From Hyphomicrobiales bacterium (lineage in GTDB: Bacteria; Pseudomonadota; Alphaproteobacteria; Rhizobiales; Xanthobacteraceae): a stretch of DNA of 43,227 bases. This document shows, piece after piece, positions 25,642-36,226 of this stretch (position 1 is the stretch's first letter; the number at the start of each line of letters is the position of its first letter). Location: positions 1 through 43,227 of the forward strand of contig JAJPKK010000051.1 in assembly GCA_021323775.1 (NCBI GenBank). Reading direction: 5' to 3'. Position numbers and translations under genes: made by a program. The notes below the pieces were generated by a model, which saw only the letters and a program-made list of their open reading frames with translations, did not search any database and had not been told where the DNA came from.

Positions 25642-26631
25642 ATGCCGCTTCGGAACGTCATGATGGGCTCGACGGGACCGGACGTGAAGGCGGTCCAGCA
25701 AGGCCTGAACAAGCACTGTGGACGCACCGTATTGGTCGACGACGGAATTTTCGGCACAAACACAGACAGGGTGGTGAGGCGGTTCCAAACCGAAAAGAAG
25801 CTGGCGCCTGACGGAATTGTCGGCCCGATTACGCGGTCGGCGCTGTTTCCTCTGGTTGGGGCAACGATCAATTTCTGGGGGCAGCGCGCCCAGCGCGCGC
25901 CCGTGCCGAACACCCTGTCGATGCGAAATCCTGGCGGCGCGAACCTGATCCTTGGGTTCGGCATCCCGTTTCCGATCCCAATCCCGCTGCCGATTCCGCC
26001 TGGATTGTTGAGCGGCGACGTCGCGAACGATTCGATCACGCCGGCTGGAGCGACCGATCCGGTGCCTGTCCCCAAAGTTGCCACGCCGCCGGGCACCAGG
26101 ATCGTTGTCGAGTGGCAGCAGATCTCACAGACCCAAAGGCAGTTCGACGGATTATTCCGCAATCCGCAGGATTCGTTCGCCATCGGATTCCAGAGCGTAT
26201 TCAAACGCGAGCAGTTGCCAAACAGCACTCACCATCTGGAGATCGCGACCGGATGTCTGCTGCAATCGCCAATCGGTTTTCAGGACGCCCACGGCAACGA
26301 CTTCACTTTGGCTTGCTTCGCCCAGGCCACATGGGTCGAATCGCTGGGACAATCCGGAATCTTCGAATGGGCCCCGTATGCGCAGGCACAGGGACAAGGC
26401 AATTTGACCGGGCCCGCCAACGTCACCGCGACGGCGGGCGGGTTCCCGCTCAATTTCAACATTAACCTGAACAAAATAAGAATTCTGAACTTCGACGACG
26501 TCACGCTGCAGCTTGGCGCCGGTGTGGTCGGCGGCCTCAAGTTTGCGCCTACGGGCTTCAATTCGTCTTGGGGACCCCAGGTCGGGCTCGGTTTGAACGG
26601 GAAATTCTCCTTGTTCGGCGGCGGGCCGTGA
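25642..26631 (+). CDS. Peptidoglycan-binding-domain protein with novel C-terminal region
   Basis: A 329-residue protein. Residues 3-70 are a PG_binding_1 domain (GSTGPDVKAVQQGLNKHCGR, GIFGTNTDRVVRRFQTEKKL, DGIVGPITRSAL). A hydrophobic Pro-rich stretch (ILGFGIPFPIPIPLPIPPG, 103-121) follows, then a region of 170 residues I do not recognise. Its last part alternates polar and non-polar residues (FNINLNKIRILNFDDVTLQL, PQVGLGLNGKFSLFG), like beta strands. No signal peptide is visible, which is odd for a wall-binding protein. The ATG has GGGAG at 25631-25635. No related neighbour. Confidence 0.75.
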   Translation: MPLRNVMMGSTGPDVKAVQQGLNKHCGRTVLVDDGIFGTNTDRVVRRFQTEKKLAPDGIVGPITRSALFPLVGATINFWGQRAQRAPVPNTLSMRNPGGANLILGFGIPFPIPIPLPIPPGLLSGDVANDSITPAGATDPVPVPKVATPPGTRIVVEWQQISQTQRQFDGLFRNPQDSFAIGFQSVFKREQLPNSTHHLEIATGCLLQSPIGFQDAHGNDFTLACFAQATWVESLGQSGIFEWAPYAQAQGQGNLTGPANVTATAGGFPLNFNINLNKIRILNFDDVTLQLGAGVVGGLKFAPTGFNSSWGPQVGLGLNGKFSLFGGGP

Positions 26632-26671
26632 AATCGCGGGATACTGCGGGACGCCCTGGGCGGGCCCTGAA

Positions 26672-28240
26672 TCATTCCCACTCGATTGTTCCCGGAGGCT
26701 TGCTTGTCACGTCGTACACCACCCGGTTCACGCCCTTCACCTCGTTGATGATGCGCGTCGCTACGCGGCCGATGAACGCTGCGTCGAATGGATAGAAATC
26801 GGCCGTCATGCCGTCGGTCGAGGTCACGGCGCGCAGGGCCACCACGTAGTCGTAGGTGCGGCCATCGCCCATCACGCCCACCGTCTTGACCGGGAGAAGC
26901 ACGGCGAAAGCCTGCCAGATGTCGTCATAAAGGCCGGCGCGGCGGATTTCCTCGATGAAGATTTCGTCGGCGAGGCGCAGGATATCGAGCTTCTCTGACG
27001 TGATCTCGCCGGGGCAGCGGATCGCGAGGCCGGGCCCGGGGAACGGATGGCGGTTAACGAAAGCCTCCGGCAGGCCAAGCTCGCGGCCGAGCGCGCGCAC
27101 CTCGTCCTTGAACAGCTCGCGCAGGGGCTCGACCAGCTTCATGTTCATGCGTTCGGGCAGGCCGCCCACGTTGTGGTGGGACTTGATCGTCACCGACGGC
27201 CCGCCCGTGAACGACAGGCTCTCGATCACGTCGGGATAGAGCGTGCCCTGCGCAAGGAATTGCACCGGCGCCCGGCCGTCGGCGGCAATCTTCCTGGCTT
27301 CCGCCTCGAACACATCGATGAACAGCTTGCCGATGATCTTGCGCTTCGCCTCCGGCTCAGTGACGCCCGCGAGGGCCGCAAGAAACTGCGGCTGAGCCTC
27401 CACATGGACCAGCGGGATGTTGTAGCTGTCGCGAAACAGGGCCACCACCTTGCGGCCTTCGCCGAGCCGCAGCAGGCCGTGATCGACAAACACGCAGCTG
27501 AGCTGTTCCCCGATCGCCTCGTGGATCAGCACGGCCGCGACGGCGGAATCAACGCCGCCCGAAAGCCCGCAGATCACCCGCCCAGCGCCGACCTGGCGGC
27601 GAATCTTTTCAATCGCCTCGTCGCGGAACGCCCGCATGGTCCAGTCGCCGGCGCAGCCCGCAATGTTGCGTACAAAGTTGCGCAACAGCGCGGCGCCGTG
27701 CGGAGTGTGAGCCACTTCGAGATGGAACTGCGTGGCGTAGAATTTGCGCTTATCATCCGCAATGGCGGCGATCGGCGCGTTGGGCGATGTCGCAACCGGC
27801 CGAAAGCCCTCAGGCAGCCGCGTCACCCGGTCGCCATGGCTCATCCACACCGGATACCGCTCTCCCTTGCGCCAAACGCCATCGAATAAGGCGCAATCTC
27901 CGCTCACCTCAACTTCGGCGCGGCCGAATTCGCGATGGTGGCCGCCCTCAACTTCGCCGCCGAGCTGCTGCGCCATGGCCTGCTCGCCATAGCAGATGCC
28001 GAGCACCGGCACGCCAGCCTGATAGAACTCAGGCGGCGGCAGCGGCGCGCCGGCGTCGAGCACCGAGGCCGGGCCGCCAGAGAAGATCACGGCGCGCGGT
28101 TTCATCTCAGCAAAGGCGTCGCGCGCCTTCTGAAACGGCGCGATCTCGCAATAGACCCGCTGCTCGCGTACCCGCCGTGCAATCAGCTGGGTGACCTGGG
28201 AGCCAAAATCGACGATGAGGACCTTGTCGTGCATGTGCAT
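26672..28240 (-). CDS. guaA: GMP synthase (glutamine-hydrolysing)
   Basis: The 522-residue enzyme aminates XMP to GMP with glutamine and ATP. The N-terminal class I glutaminase has Cys83 in [11 protein letters not shown] and the [11 protein letters not shown] His; the ATP-pyrophosphatase loop is [12 protein letters not shown]; the C-terminal dimer domain ends in [11 protein letters not shown]. Start at 28240 overlaps the methyltransferase stop by one base (TAATG); an ATG two codons later is possible. GuaB is two genes upstream. Confidence 0.96.
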   Translation of the reverse strand: MHMHDKVLIVDFGSQVTQLIARRVREQRVYCEIAPFQKARDAFAEMKPRAVIFSGGPASVLDAGAPLPPPEFYQAGVPVLGICYGEQAMAQQLGGEVEGGHHREFGRAEVEVSGDCALFDGVWRKGERYPVWMSHGDRVTRLPEGFRPVATSPNAPIAAIADDKRKFYATQFHLEVAHTPHGAALLRNFVRNIAGCAGDWTMRAFRDEAIEKIRRQVGAGRVICGLSGGVDSAVAAVLIHEAIGEQLSCVFVDHGLLRLGEGRKVVALFRDSYNIPLVHVEAQPQFLAALAGVTEPEAKRKIIGKLFIDVFEAEARKIAADGRAPVQFLAQGTLYPDVIESLSFTGGPSVTIKSHHNVGGLPERMNMKLVEPLRELFKDEVRALGRELGLPEAFVNRHPFPGPGLAIRCPGEITSEKLDILRLADEIFIEEIRRAGLYDDIWQAFAVLLPVKTVGVMGDGRTYDYVVALRAVTSTDGMTADFYPFDAAFIGRVATRIINEVKGVNRVVYDVTSKPPGTIEWE

Positions 28241-29541
28241 TACGTCCGCCGCATGACCGAAACGAAAAAGCCGTCAGTCCCGGTCCGGCGCGGCGTCATC
28301 AAGAGGCCTTCGGCCGACACCTTGACGGCCGCGAGGAACCGCGTTGCGCCGGCGCCAAGGCTGCCCGCGACCGCATCCGCCGGCACGACGGCAAACTCCG
28401 GATGCCGGCGCCTGAAAGCCCGCACCCGCGCGCCGTTCTCCTCGTCCAGCAGAGAGCATGTGATGTAGGCGATCCGTCCGCCTCCGCGCACCAGCCGGGC
28501 AGCGCGCTCGAGCGCCGCGTCCTGGGCCCTGATGCGTTGCTCCAGCGCGCCCGGGCGCACGCGCCACTTGGCGTCCGGATTGCGCCGCCACGCCCCGATC
28601 CCGGTGCAGGGCGCGTCGATCAGCACCAGGTCGACGGCTTCCGCAAGGTCGTCAAGCAATTCGGCCTCGCCGCGCGGCGTGCGCACCTCGACATTGCCCG
28701 CACCGGCCCGCGCGATCCGCGCATGGATCGGCGCGAGGCGCCGGATGTCCGCATCGGTTGCTACGATGCGGCCGGAATTCGCCGTCAGCGCCGCGAGCGC
28801 CAGCGTCTTGCCGCCGCCCCCGGCGCAGAGATCGACCACCGTCTCGCCTGGACGCGCTCCCGACAACTGGGCGGCTAGCTGGGAGCCCTCGTCCTGGACT
28901 TCGATGAGCCCATCGATGAAACTCGGCTCCGCATGCAGCGGCGGGCTTTTGGCATCGGCCGACAGCGCGATCCGCAGGCCGGCCGGCGACCACGGCGTCG
29001 GCGCGGCGCCGAGATGGGCCAGGGCCGCCGCGGCCGTGTTGCGGTCTGCCTTGAGCGTGTTGACGCGCAGATCGACCGGCGCGCGCCGCGACAGCGCCGT
29101 CCCCTCGTCGGCACGCTCCTCGCCGAAGACGGCGGCAAAATAGGGGTCAAGCCACTCCGGGTAATCGCCGCGCACATGCGCGGGCGCGTCATCGGAGAGG
29201 CCGGTCGCCGCAAGCGCGTCGGCCTCAGCATGATCGGGGGGCGGCGGCGCGTGGCGGACGCCGTCAGCCAGCCGCGCGATCGAATCAGCCGACATGCCGC
29301 GCTCGAGCCGCAATGCGCCGAACAGGATTGCGCGCGGCGTCGACGCCCCCATCAGATAAGCTGCCGAGCTGCGCCGCCGCAGCGCGTCAAACACCAATCC
29401 GCCGATGGCGGCGCGGTCGCCGGAGCCGGCAAAGCGGTGGGCGAGCCCCCAGTCCTTCAAGGCCTCGCTTGCGGGCCGGCGGCGATGCTGGATGTCTGTC
29501 AACACTTCGATGGCGGCGGAAAGCCGCGCTCCGGGAGTCAT
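28240..29541 (-). CDS. RsmB/NOP-family RNA (cytosine-5) methyltransferase
   Basis: The 433-residue protein should transfer a methyl group from SAM to C5 of cytosine in RNA, probably rRNA. The SAM site is [18 protein letters not shown]; the two catalytic cysteines are in [15 protein letters not shown] and [12 protein letters not shown]. The N-terminal part is divergent. It lies between guaB (8 bases upstream) and guaA (one-base overlap), so the three are an operon. The precise RNA target cannot be told from sequence. Confidence 0.88.
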   Translation of the reverse strand: MTPGARLSAAIEVLTDIQHRRRPASEALKDWGLAHRFAGSGDRAAIGGLVFDALRRRSSAAYLMGASTPRAILFGALRLERGMSADSIARLADGVRHAPPPPDHAEADALAATGLSDDAPAHVRGDYPEWLDPYFAAVFGEERADEGTALSRRAPVDLRVNTLKADRNTAAAALAHLGAAPTPWSPAGLRIALSADAKSPPLHAEPSFIDGLIEVQDEGSQLAAQLSGARPGETVVDLCAGGGGKTLALAALTANSGRIVATDADIRRLAPIHARIARAGAGNVEVRTPRGEAELLDDLAEAVDLVLIDAPCTGIGAWRRNPDAKWRVRPGALEQRIRAQDAALERAARLVRGGGRIAYITCSLLDEENGARVRAFRRRHPEFAVVPADAVAGSLGAGATRFLAAVKVSAEGLLMTPRRTGTDGFFVSVMRRT

Positions 29542-29549
29542 GGCGGGCG

Positions 29550-31058
<1,509 letters not shown>

Positions 31059-31217
31059 TTAGGCGACGTCACTTTCGATAAAGATAATACCCACGGCCGC
31101 AGATGGAACCATCGGCCGGCGAATCAGGTCTGCGTTGAGGTTGACGAGGGTCGATATCACGGCGCGCCTGCGTTGGAAAGCTGGTTGCAAGCGCGATTTC
31201 CCGCCGCAGCGCGCGAG

Positions 31218-31466
31218 TCAACGTCCCCAGCCCGGCGGCGGTCCGTGGCGTTCGATCGCTTCAACGATCTCGCGATGGCGACGCTCTTCACGCTTCATAT
31301 AGACGGAAATGACGGCGTGCAGGGACGGCACCAGCCACAGGACGTTAAAAATGAACCCTAGCAGCGCGCAGGGCACGATCAGCCCCACATTGAGCAAGGC
31401 CGCGAAGAGTTGCCCGTTCAGCAGCAGCCCCAGCGGGGGAACGAAGATCGCCAGAAGATAGATCAT
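31218..31466 (-). CDS. YqaE/Pmp3-like small membrane protein
   Basis: An 82-residue protein with two hydrophobic helices (IYLLAIFVPPLGLLLNGQLF and ALLNVGLIVPCALLGFIFNV), matching the Pmp3/UPF0057 layout in which the first helix carries a PP-G motif. A charged C-terminal tail (KREERRHREIVEAIERHG) is longer than usual. Family members affect membrane potential or stress tolerance in some organisms. The ribosome site is weak. It is 180 bases downstream of the guaB start, same strand, so its transcript could read toward... guaB. Confidence 0.7.
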   Translation of the reverse strand: MIYLLAIFVPPLGLLLNGQLFAALLNVGLIVPCALLGFIFNVLWLVPSLHAVISVYMKREERRHREIVEAIERHGPPPGWGR

Positions 31467-31608
31467 TGGAGCGCCGGAGCTTTGAGGAATTCCGCTTTTA
31501 TGTAGATATTACGGGCGCGGGCGCAATGCAGGGAAGGGGCGACTGTTGCGGTCGCTCAAGCGCCGTCGCCCTGGTATTTTTCTTTATCAATGCTATGAAG
31601 TTGCCGGA

Positions 31609-33060
31609 ATGCCGCAGCGAGCCAGCTACCCGTTACCGATGACCCGTGAGCGCCTTGTGCCGCTGATCGTCGCGGTGGCGCTGTTCATGGAGAACATGGA
31701 CTCCACGGTCATTGCCACCTCGCTGCCGGCCATTGCGGCGGATATCGGCTCGAGGCCGCTGGAGCTTAAGCTCGCCATCACTTCGTACCTGCTGGCGCTC
31801 GCGATCTTCATTCCGGCGAGCGGCTGGATGGCGGACCGGTTCGGCGCCCGCACGGTGTTTCGCACCGCCATCGCAGTGTTCATGGTCGGCTCGGTCGGCT
31901 GCGCGCTGTCGCATTCGCTGTGGCATTTCGTGATCGCACGCTTCCTGCAGGGCACAGGCGGCGCCATGATGTCGCCGGTCGGCCGGCTTGTGCTCATTCG
32001 CACCGTCGGCAAACGCAAGCTGATCGGCGCGATGGCGCTGCTCACCATGCCGGCGCTCATCGGACCGATGGTCGGGCCCGCGCTTGGCGGCTTCATCACC
32101 ACCTATGCGACGTGGCATTGGATCTTCCTCATCAACATTCCGATCGGCCTGCTCGGCATTGCGCTGGCGAGCCTCTTTTTCGAGAACCTGCGCGCTGAAA
32201 TCAGCGAGCCGTTCGATCTCTTAGGTCTGGCGCTGGTCGGGCTCGGCGTCGGCGGACTCGCCTTCGGCCTGACGGTGACGGGCATCAGACTGGTCCCGGC
32301 CAGCGTCGCCATCGCCCTCGTGGCGGGCGGCGCGCTGGCCACTAGTGCTTATGTCGTGCGCGCGCGCGGCATGGCGGCGCCGGTGATCGACCTGACGCTG
32401 TTCCGGCTTGCGACCTTCCGGGCCGGCGTCATGGGCGGGTTCATCTTCCGGGTCGGCGCCGGTGCGCTGCCGTTCCTGCTGCCGTTGCTGATGCAGCTCG
32501 GTTTCGGCATGACGCCGTTCCAATCCGGCCTTGTCACGCTCTCGACGGCGGTCGGCGCCATGATGATGAAATCGGCGGTGCCGCCAATCCTGCGGCGGGC
32601 GGGATTCCGCAATGTGCTGACCTGGAACGCGCTCATCGCTTCGGCGATGATGTCCGCTTGCGCCGCCTTCACCCATGCGACGCCGGTAGCCGTCATGATC
32701 GCGGTGCTGCTCGGCGGCGGATTTTTTCGCTCGCTGCAGTTTACGAGCGTCAATGTCATCGCATATGCGGAAGTCGAGCCCGCCCGCATGAGCCGCGCTA
32801 CTTCGCTGGTCGCGGTGGCGCAGCAGCTCTCCCAATCGGTTGGCGTCGCCGTTGGCGCGCTGGCGGTCGAAAGCGTCCTGGCTTTGAAAGGAGAAACCGC
32901 GCTTCGGGCAGAGGATTTCCCGCCAGCCTTCGTGCTGGTCGCACTTGTGTCAGCCAGCTCGATCCTGCTGTTCGCCAGGATGCCCGCCGATGCCGGCGCC
33001 GAAATGGCCGACCGCGCGCCTCCCGTGTCCGCTCAGGACGACGAGCAAAAGGCGGCGTAG
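31609..33060 (+). CDS. MFS drug:H+ antiporter, DHA2 (EmrB/QacA) type
   Basis: The 483-residue inner-membrane protein has many hydrophobic helices consistent with the 14-helix DHA2 family. Seen are ALFMENMDSTVIATSLPAIA (helix 1 motif D-type), ASGWMADRFGARTVFRTAIA (motif A), and LQGTGGAMMSPVGRLVLIRT (motif B). It should export a drug or toxic compound by proton exchange. No emrA partner or regulator is adjacent. Start at 31609 gives a usual N-terminus; 31639 is possible. A family B palindrome starts five bases after the stop. Confidence 0.88.
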   Translation: MPQRASYPLPMTRERLVPLIVAVALFMENMDSTVIATSLPAIAADIGSRPLELKLAITSYLLALAIFIPASGWMADRFGARTVFRTAIAVFMVGSVGCALSHSLWHFVIARFLQGTGGAMMSPVGRLVLIRTVGKRKLIGAMALLTMPALIGPMVGPALGGFITTYATWHWIFLINIPIGLLGIALASLFFENLRAEISEPFDLLGLALVGLGVGGLAFGLTVTGIRLVPASVAIALVAGGALATSAYVVRARGMAAPVIDLTLFRLATFRAGVMGGFIFRVGAGALPFLLPLLMQLGFGMTPFQSGLVTLSTAVGAMMMKSAVPPILRRAGFRNVLTWNALIASAMMSACAAFTHATPVAVMIAVLLGGGFFRSLQFTSVNVIAYAEVEPARMSRATSLVAVAQQLSQSVGVAVGALAVESVLALKGETALRAEDFPPAFVLVALVSASSILLFARMPADAGAEMADRAPPVSAQDDEQKAA

Positions 33061-33064
33061 GTGC

Positions 33065-33153
33065 GTCGCCCGGGTGGAGCGCAGCGAAACCCGGGGTGGC
33101 GTGCCGCAAAGACAGCTCGGCGCCGGATTTCGCTGCGCTCAACCGGGGTGACA
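33065..33153. repeat. Family B palindromic repeat
   Basis: GTCGCCCGGGTGGAGCGCAG then cgaaacccgggg pairs with CGGATTTCGCTGCGCTCAAC then cggggtgac. It sits directly after the MFS gene stop (33058-33060). Confidence 0.8.
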
Positions 33154-33240
33154 AGGGCTACAAGGGCCGGCCCCACCGGCACGTTGCGGCATCGTCGCCC
33201 GTTGCCTTATGCTCATCACCGAGACACAGGGAGGACCGCC

Positions 33241-34005
33241 ATGACGATGGGAACGTCGATCGCCGCATGGGCGAAGCTTGGAGCCGTTGGCATTATCATG
33301 GCGGCCGGGATCGCCAACGCGGCCGAGATCAAGGTCATCGGCTCGCCCGGCACGCGCGCGCCCTATACGCTTCTCGTGCCCGGCTTCGAGCGGGCGACCG
33401 GACACAAGGTGACGACGACCTGGGGCGGCGTCAACGCCATCGCAAGACGGGTAGCGGACGGCGAGATTGCCGACGTCGTCATGCTTCCTGCCCCCCAGAT
33501 CGACGACCTCATAAAGCGCGGCAAGCTCGTCGCCGAAACACGCGTCAATGTCGCGACCTCCGGGGTGGGCGTCGCCATTCGCGCCGGCGCGACGAAGATC
33601 GACGTGAGTTCCTCTGAAGGCATCCGCAAGGCGCTGCTGGCGGCGAAGACGATTGCGTATTCGGCGGGCCCGAGCGGCGTCCATATGGAGCGCCTCATCG
33701 CCAGGTGGGGCCTGATCGATCAGCTCAAGGCGAAGATCGTGCCGCCGATCCCCGATGTGCCGATCGGCGAGATGGTGGCGCGCGGCGATGCCGAGATCGG
33801 CTTCCAGCAGGTGAGCGAGCTGTTGCCGGTCAAGGGCATCGACTATCTCGGACCGTTGCCGGCCGATATTCAGGAGATTACGGTGTTCTCCGCTGCCATG
33901 CACAGGGCTGCCGGCCAGACCGACGCCGCGCGGGCGCTGCTCAAGTTTCTCACCGCGCCCGAAGCGGCGCCCATCATCCGCAAGACCGGAATGGAGCCGG
34001 GGTGA
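33241..34005 (+). CDS. Periplasmic substrate-binding protein, ModA-like
   Basis: A 254-residue protein with a signal peptide (about 1-28, GIANA before AEIKVIG) and a type 2 periplasmic-binding fold: IKVIGSPGTRAPYTLLVPGF, TTTWGGVNAIARRVADGEIA, DVVMLPAPQIDDLIKRGKLV and a C-terminal ARALLKFLTAPEAAPIIRK. This is the ModA-like branch often annotated as molybdate binding, but members bind diverse ligands. GGGAGGA precedes the ATG. No ABC permease or ATPase is nearby, so it is an orphan. Confidence 0.85.
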   Translation: MTMGTSIAAWAKLGAVGIIMAAGIANAAEIKVIGSPGTRAPYTLLVPGFERATGHKVTTTWGGVNAIARRVADGEIADVVMLPAPQIDDLIKRGKLVAETRVNVATSGVGVAIRAGATKIDVSSSEGIRKALLAAKTIAYSAGPSGVHMERLIARWGLIDQLKAKIVPPIPDVPIGEMVARGDAEIGFQQVSELLPVKGIDYLGPLPADIQEITVFSAAMHRAAGQTDAARALLKFLTAPEAAPIIRKTGMEPG

Positions 34006-34082
34006 GCACGGCCATGTTCAACTCCTTCTATCGCAATGCGGCGATCTCTCGTCTTGTCTGGTCTACAATTTCGCGACAGAAA

Positions 34083-34826
34083 CTAGTCATTTGTTTGCTG
34101 GTCGCCTCCGTCGCCCCGGAACCCCAGCGCCAACACATAAAGCTCGGCCGAACCGCTCCGGCTAGCGGCCGGCTTGACGTGCTTGACCGTCGTGAAATCC
34201 CGCTTCAGGCCGGCCAGCAATTCGGCTTCGGCGCCGCCCTGCAGCACCTTGCATAAAAACGTGCCGCCGGGACGCAAGACCTCGCGCGCAAACATTGCGG
34301 CGGCCTCGGCGAGCGCCATGATCCGCAGGTGATCGGTCTTGCGGTGGCCGGTGGCATTCGCCGCCATGTCGGAGAGCACCACGTCGGCCGGTCCGTCGAG
34401 CAAAGCCTTGAGGCGATCTGGCGCCTCGGGGTTAAGGAAATCGAGCTGGAGAAATGCGACGCCGGGAATCGCCGGCATGTCGAGGAGGTCGATGGCGACG
34501 ACTCGTCCGCGCGCAGGCATGTTGGCTTGCCGGTCCCCCAACGATCCGACACGCTGCGCCGCGATCTGGCTCCAGCCGCCCGGCGCCGCGCCAAGGTCGA
34601 CTACTTTGGCGCCGGGCCTGAGGAAGCGAAACTTGTCGTCCATTTCTGCAAGCTTGTAGGCCGCGCGGGAGCGCAGCCCCTCCCGCTTGGCGCGCGCCAC
34701 GTAGGGATCGTTGAGTTGGCGCTCCAGCCATCTCTGTGAAGCGATGCTACGGCCTTTGTGGCTGCGGAGCCGCACTTTGAGATCGCGGCTGCCGCGGTCG
34801 GGTCTACCGCTGAGCTTGGACGTCAC
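34083..34826 (-). CDS. rlmE: 23S rRNA (uridine-2'-O-)-methyltransferase RlmE
   Basis: The 247-residue enzyme 2'-O-methylates 23S rRNA (U2552 in E. coli). The SAM motif is [20 protein letters not shown]; the K-D-K-E catalytic set is seen in [38 protein letters not shown] and [12 protein letters not shown] choose the GTG at 34826, whose GTGA overlaps the ppx stop by four bases; the earlier ATG lies deep in ppx. The basic N-terminus ([20 protein letters not shown]) is typical of alphaproteobacteria. Confidence 0.92.
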   Translation of the reverse strand: MTSKLSGRPDRGSRDLKVRLRSHKGRSIASQRWLERQLNDPYVARAKREGLRSRAAYKLAEMDDKFRFLRPGAKVVDLGAAPGGWSQIAAQRVGSLGDRQANMPARGRVVAIDLLDMPAIPGVAFLQLDFLNPEAPDRLKALLDGPADVVLSDMAANATGHRKTDHLRIMALAEAAAMFAREVLRPGGTFLCKVLQGGAEAELLAGLKRDFTTVKHVKPAASRSGSAELYVLALGFRGDGGDQQTND

Positions 34827-35938
34827 GTTGGCCCGCCGGGATGCGACCACACCCCGTCCTCGCGCATGAGTTTGACCAATATGCCCTCGCGCAATCCGCG
34901 GTCGGCAACCCGCAGCCGCGGACACGGAAAGGCGCGGCGGATCGCTTCCAGGATGGCGCAGCCCGCGAGCACCAAATCGGCGCGCTCCGAGCCGATGCAG
35001 GCGTTGGCGACGCGCTCCTCGTAGGTCATGGCGATCAGCTCTTCGATCACGCCAGTGATCTCGGTGTCGGAGAGCCAGCAGCCGTCCACGCGGCGACGAT
35101 CATAGCGCGGCAGGCGCAGATGAATGCCGGCGATGGTGGTGACGGTGCCGGAGGTTCCGAGCATGTGCACGCCGTCGAGGTTGCCGCCGTGGGCGGCCGT
35201 GAAGGGGGCCACATAGGCGGCCACCTCGTCCACCATCGCCTCGAACAGGGCGCGGTCGACCCGCACGCCGCCGTGGCGCTCCGCCAACGTGACGACGCCG
35301 ACCGGCAGGGAGACCCAGCTGCGCACCACCGGCCGCGGCGGTCCGCGCGCTGCAGGCTCCGATTGCGCAAGCGACACCAGTTCCGACGAGCCGCCGCCGA
35401 TATCGAACAGCAATACGCCGCGCGCTTCTGGATCAATCAAGGGCGTGCATCCGGTGGCAGCGAGGTCCGCCTCGGTCTTGCGGTCGACGATTTCCAGTTC
35501 GATGCCGACCTGGTCGCGGATGACAGTTAGGAACTCGGCGCCGTTGGCCGCCGCCCGGCAAGCTTCTGTGGCGATCAGCCGCGCCCGCGTCACGCCCCGA
35601 TTGGCCATCTTGTCGCGGCAGACCGCAAGCGCCCCGACCGCGCGGGCGATGGCCGCTTCGGACAGCCGCCCGGTGGCCGATAGTCCCTCGCCGAGCCGGA
35701 TGATACGGGAAAACGCATCGATAACGCGGAAGCCGTCGCCCGACGGCCGCGCGATCAACAGGCGGCAGTTGTTGGTGCCGAGATCCAGGGCCGCGTAGGT
35801 CGCGCGGCTCGGCGCACCCGCACTCGACGTGCGCCGATGCCGGAAATGGCGGCCTCGACCGCGGCGGGCGCGGTTATCGGCACGCGGCCGATGTGGCGCG
35901 GGCTCGAGGCCGCCAGTCCCCCGGCCCTCGTCGTCCAT
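34823..35938 (-). CDS. Ppx/GppA family phosphatase
   Basis: A 371-residue member of the ASKHA fold that hydrolyses polyphosphate or pppGpp. Seen are [20 protein letters not shown] (phosphate 1), [30 protein letters not shown] (phosphate 2) and [16 protein letters not shown]. It is the short form without the C-terminal HD-like domain. The first 45 residues are basic and atypical ([14 protein letters not shown]). It is translationally coupled to rlmE, a pairing usual in rhizobia. Confidence 0.9.
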   Translation of the reverse strand: MDDEGRGTGGLEPAPHRPRADNRARRGRGRHFRHRRTSSAGAPSRATYAALDLGTNNCRLLIARPSGDGFRVIDAFSRIIRLGEGLSATGRLSEAAIARAVGALAVCRDKMANRGVTRARLIATEACRAAANGAEFLTVIRDQVGIELEIVDRKTEADLAATGCTPLIDPEARGVLLFDIGGGSSELVSLAQSEPAARGPPRPVVRSWVSLPVGVVTLAERHGGVRVDRALFEAMVDEVAAYVAPFTAAHGGNLDGVHMLGTSGTVTTIAGIHLRLPRYDRRRVDGCWLSDTEITGVIEELIAMTYEERVANACIGSERADLVLAGCAILEAIRRAFPCPRLRVADRGLREGILVKLMREDGVWSHPGGPT

Positions 35939-36111
35939 CGCATGTCTCTCCGCCGCGCCAACGTCTGCCCCGGGCGACGTGCAGCGGCCTGATGTTTCGA
36001 AATCAGGCGGAGTGTATCAGCCCTGGGGGCGCTCGCAAGGAGGTTCGAGGAGCGTGGCTCTACGCCGCTTTAGATTAGCCGGCCATGCGCTAAGTCCCGG
36101 CCATCCGGGCC

Positions 36112-36132
36112 ATGCACATAGTATGCACATAG
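36112..36132. promoter_or_regulatory. Tandem direct repeat ATGCACATAG-t-ATGCACATAG
   Basis: Two exact 10-base copies one base apart, on the same face of the helix (11-base step), about 95 bases upstream of the CoxL-like gene. It could be a regulator-binding site. The 288 bases between ppx and this gene hold nothing else I recognise. Confidence 0.3.
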
Positions 36133-36226
36133 CTCGTATCCCTCCGGCCAGCTTGTGCCGCCCACCCGGCTCCATTATTGAGGCATTCAGGTCAACACAT
36201 CTGACGCTTCGCCTTAGCGAATTATC

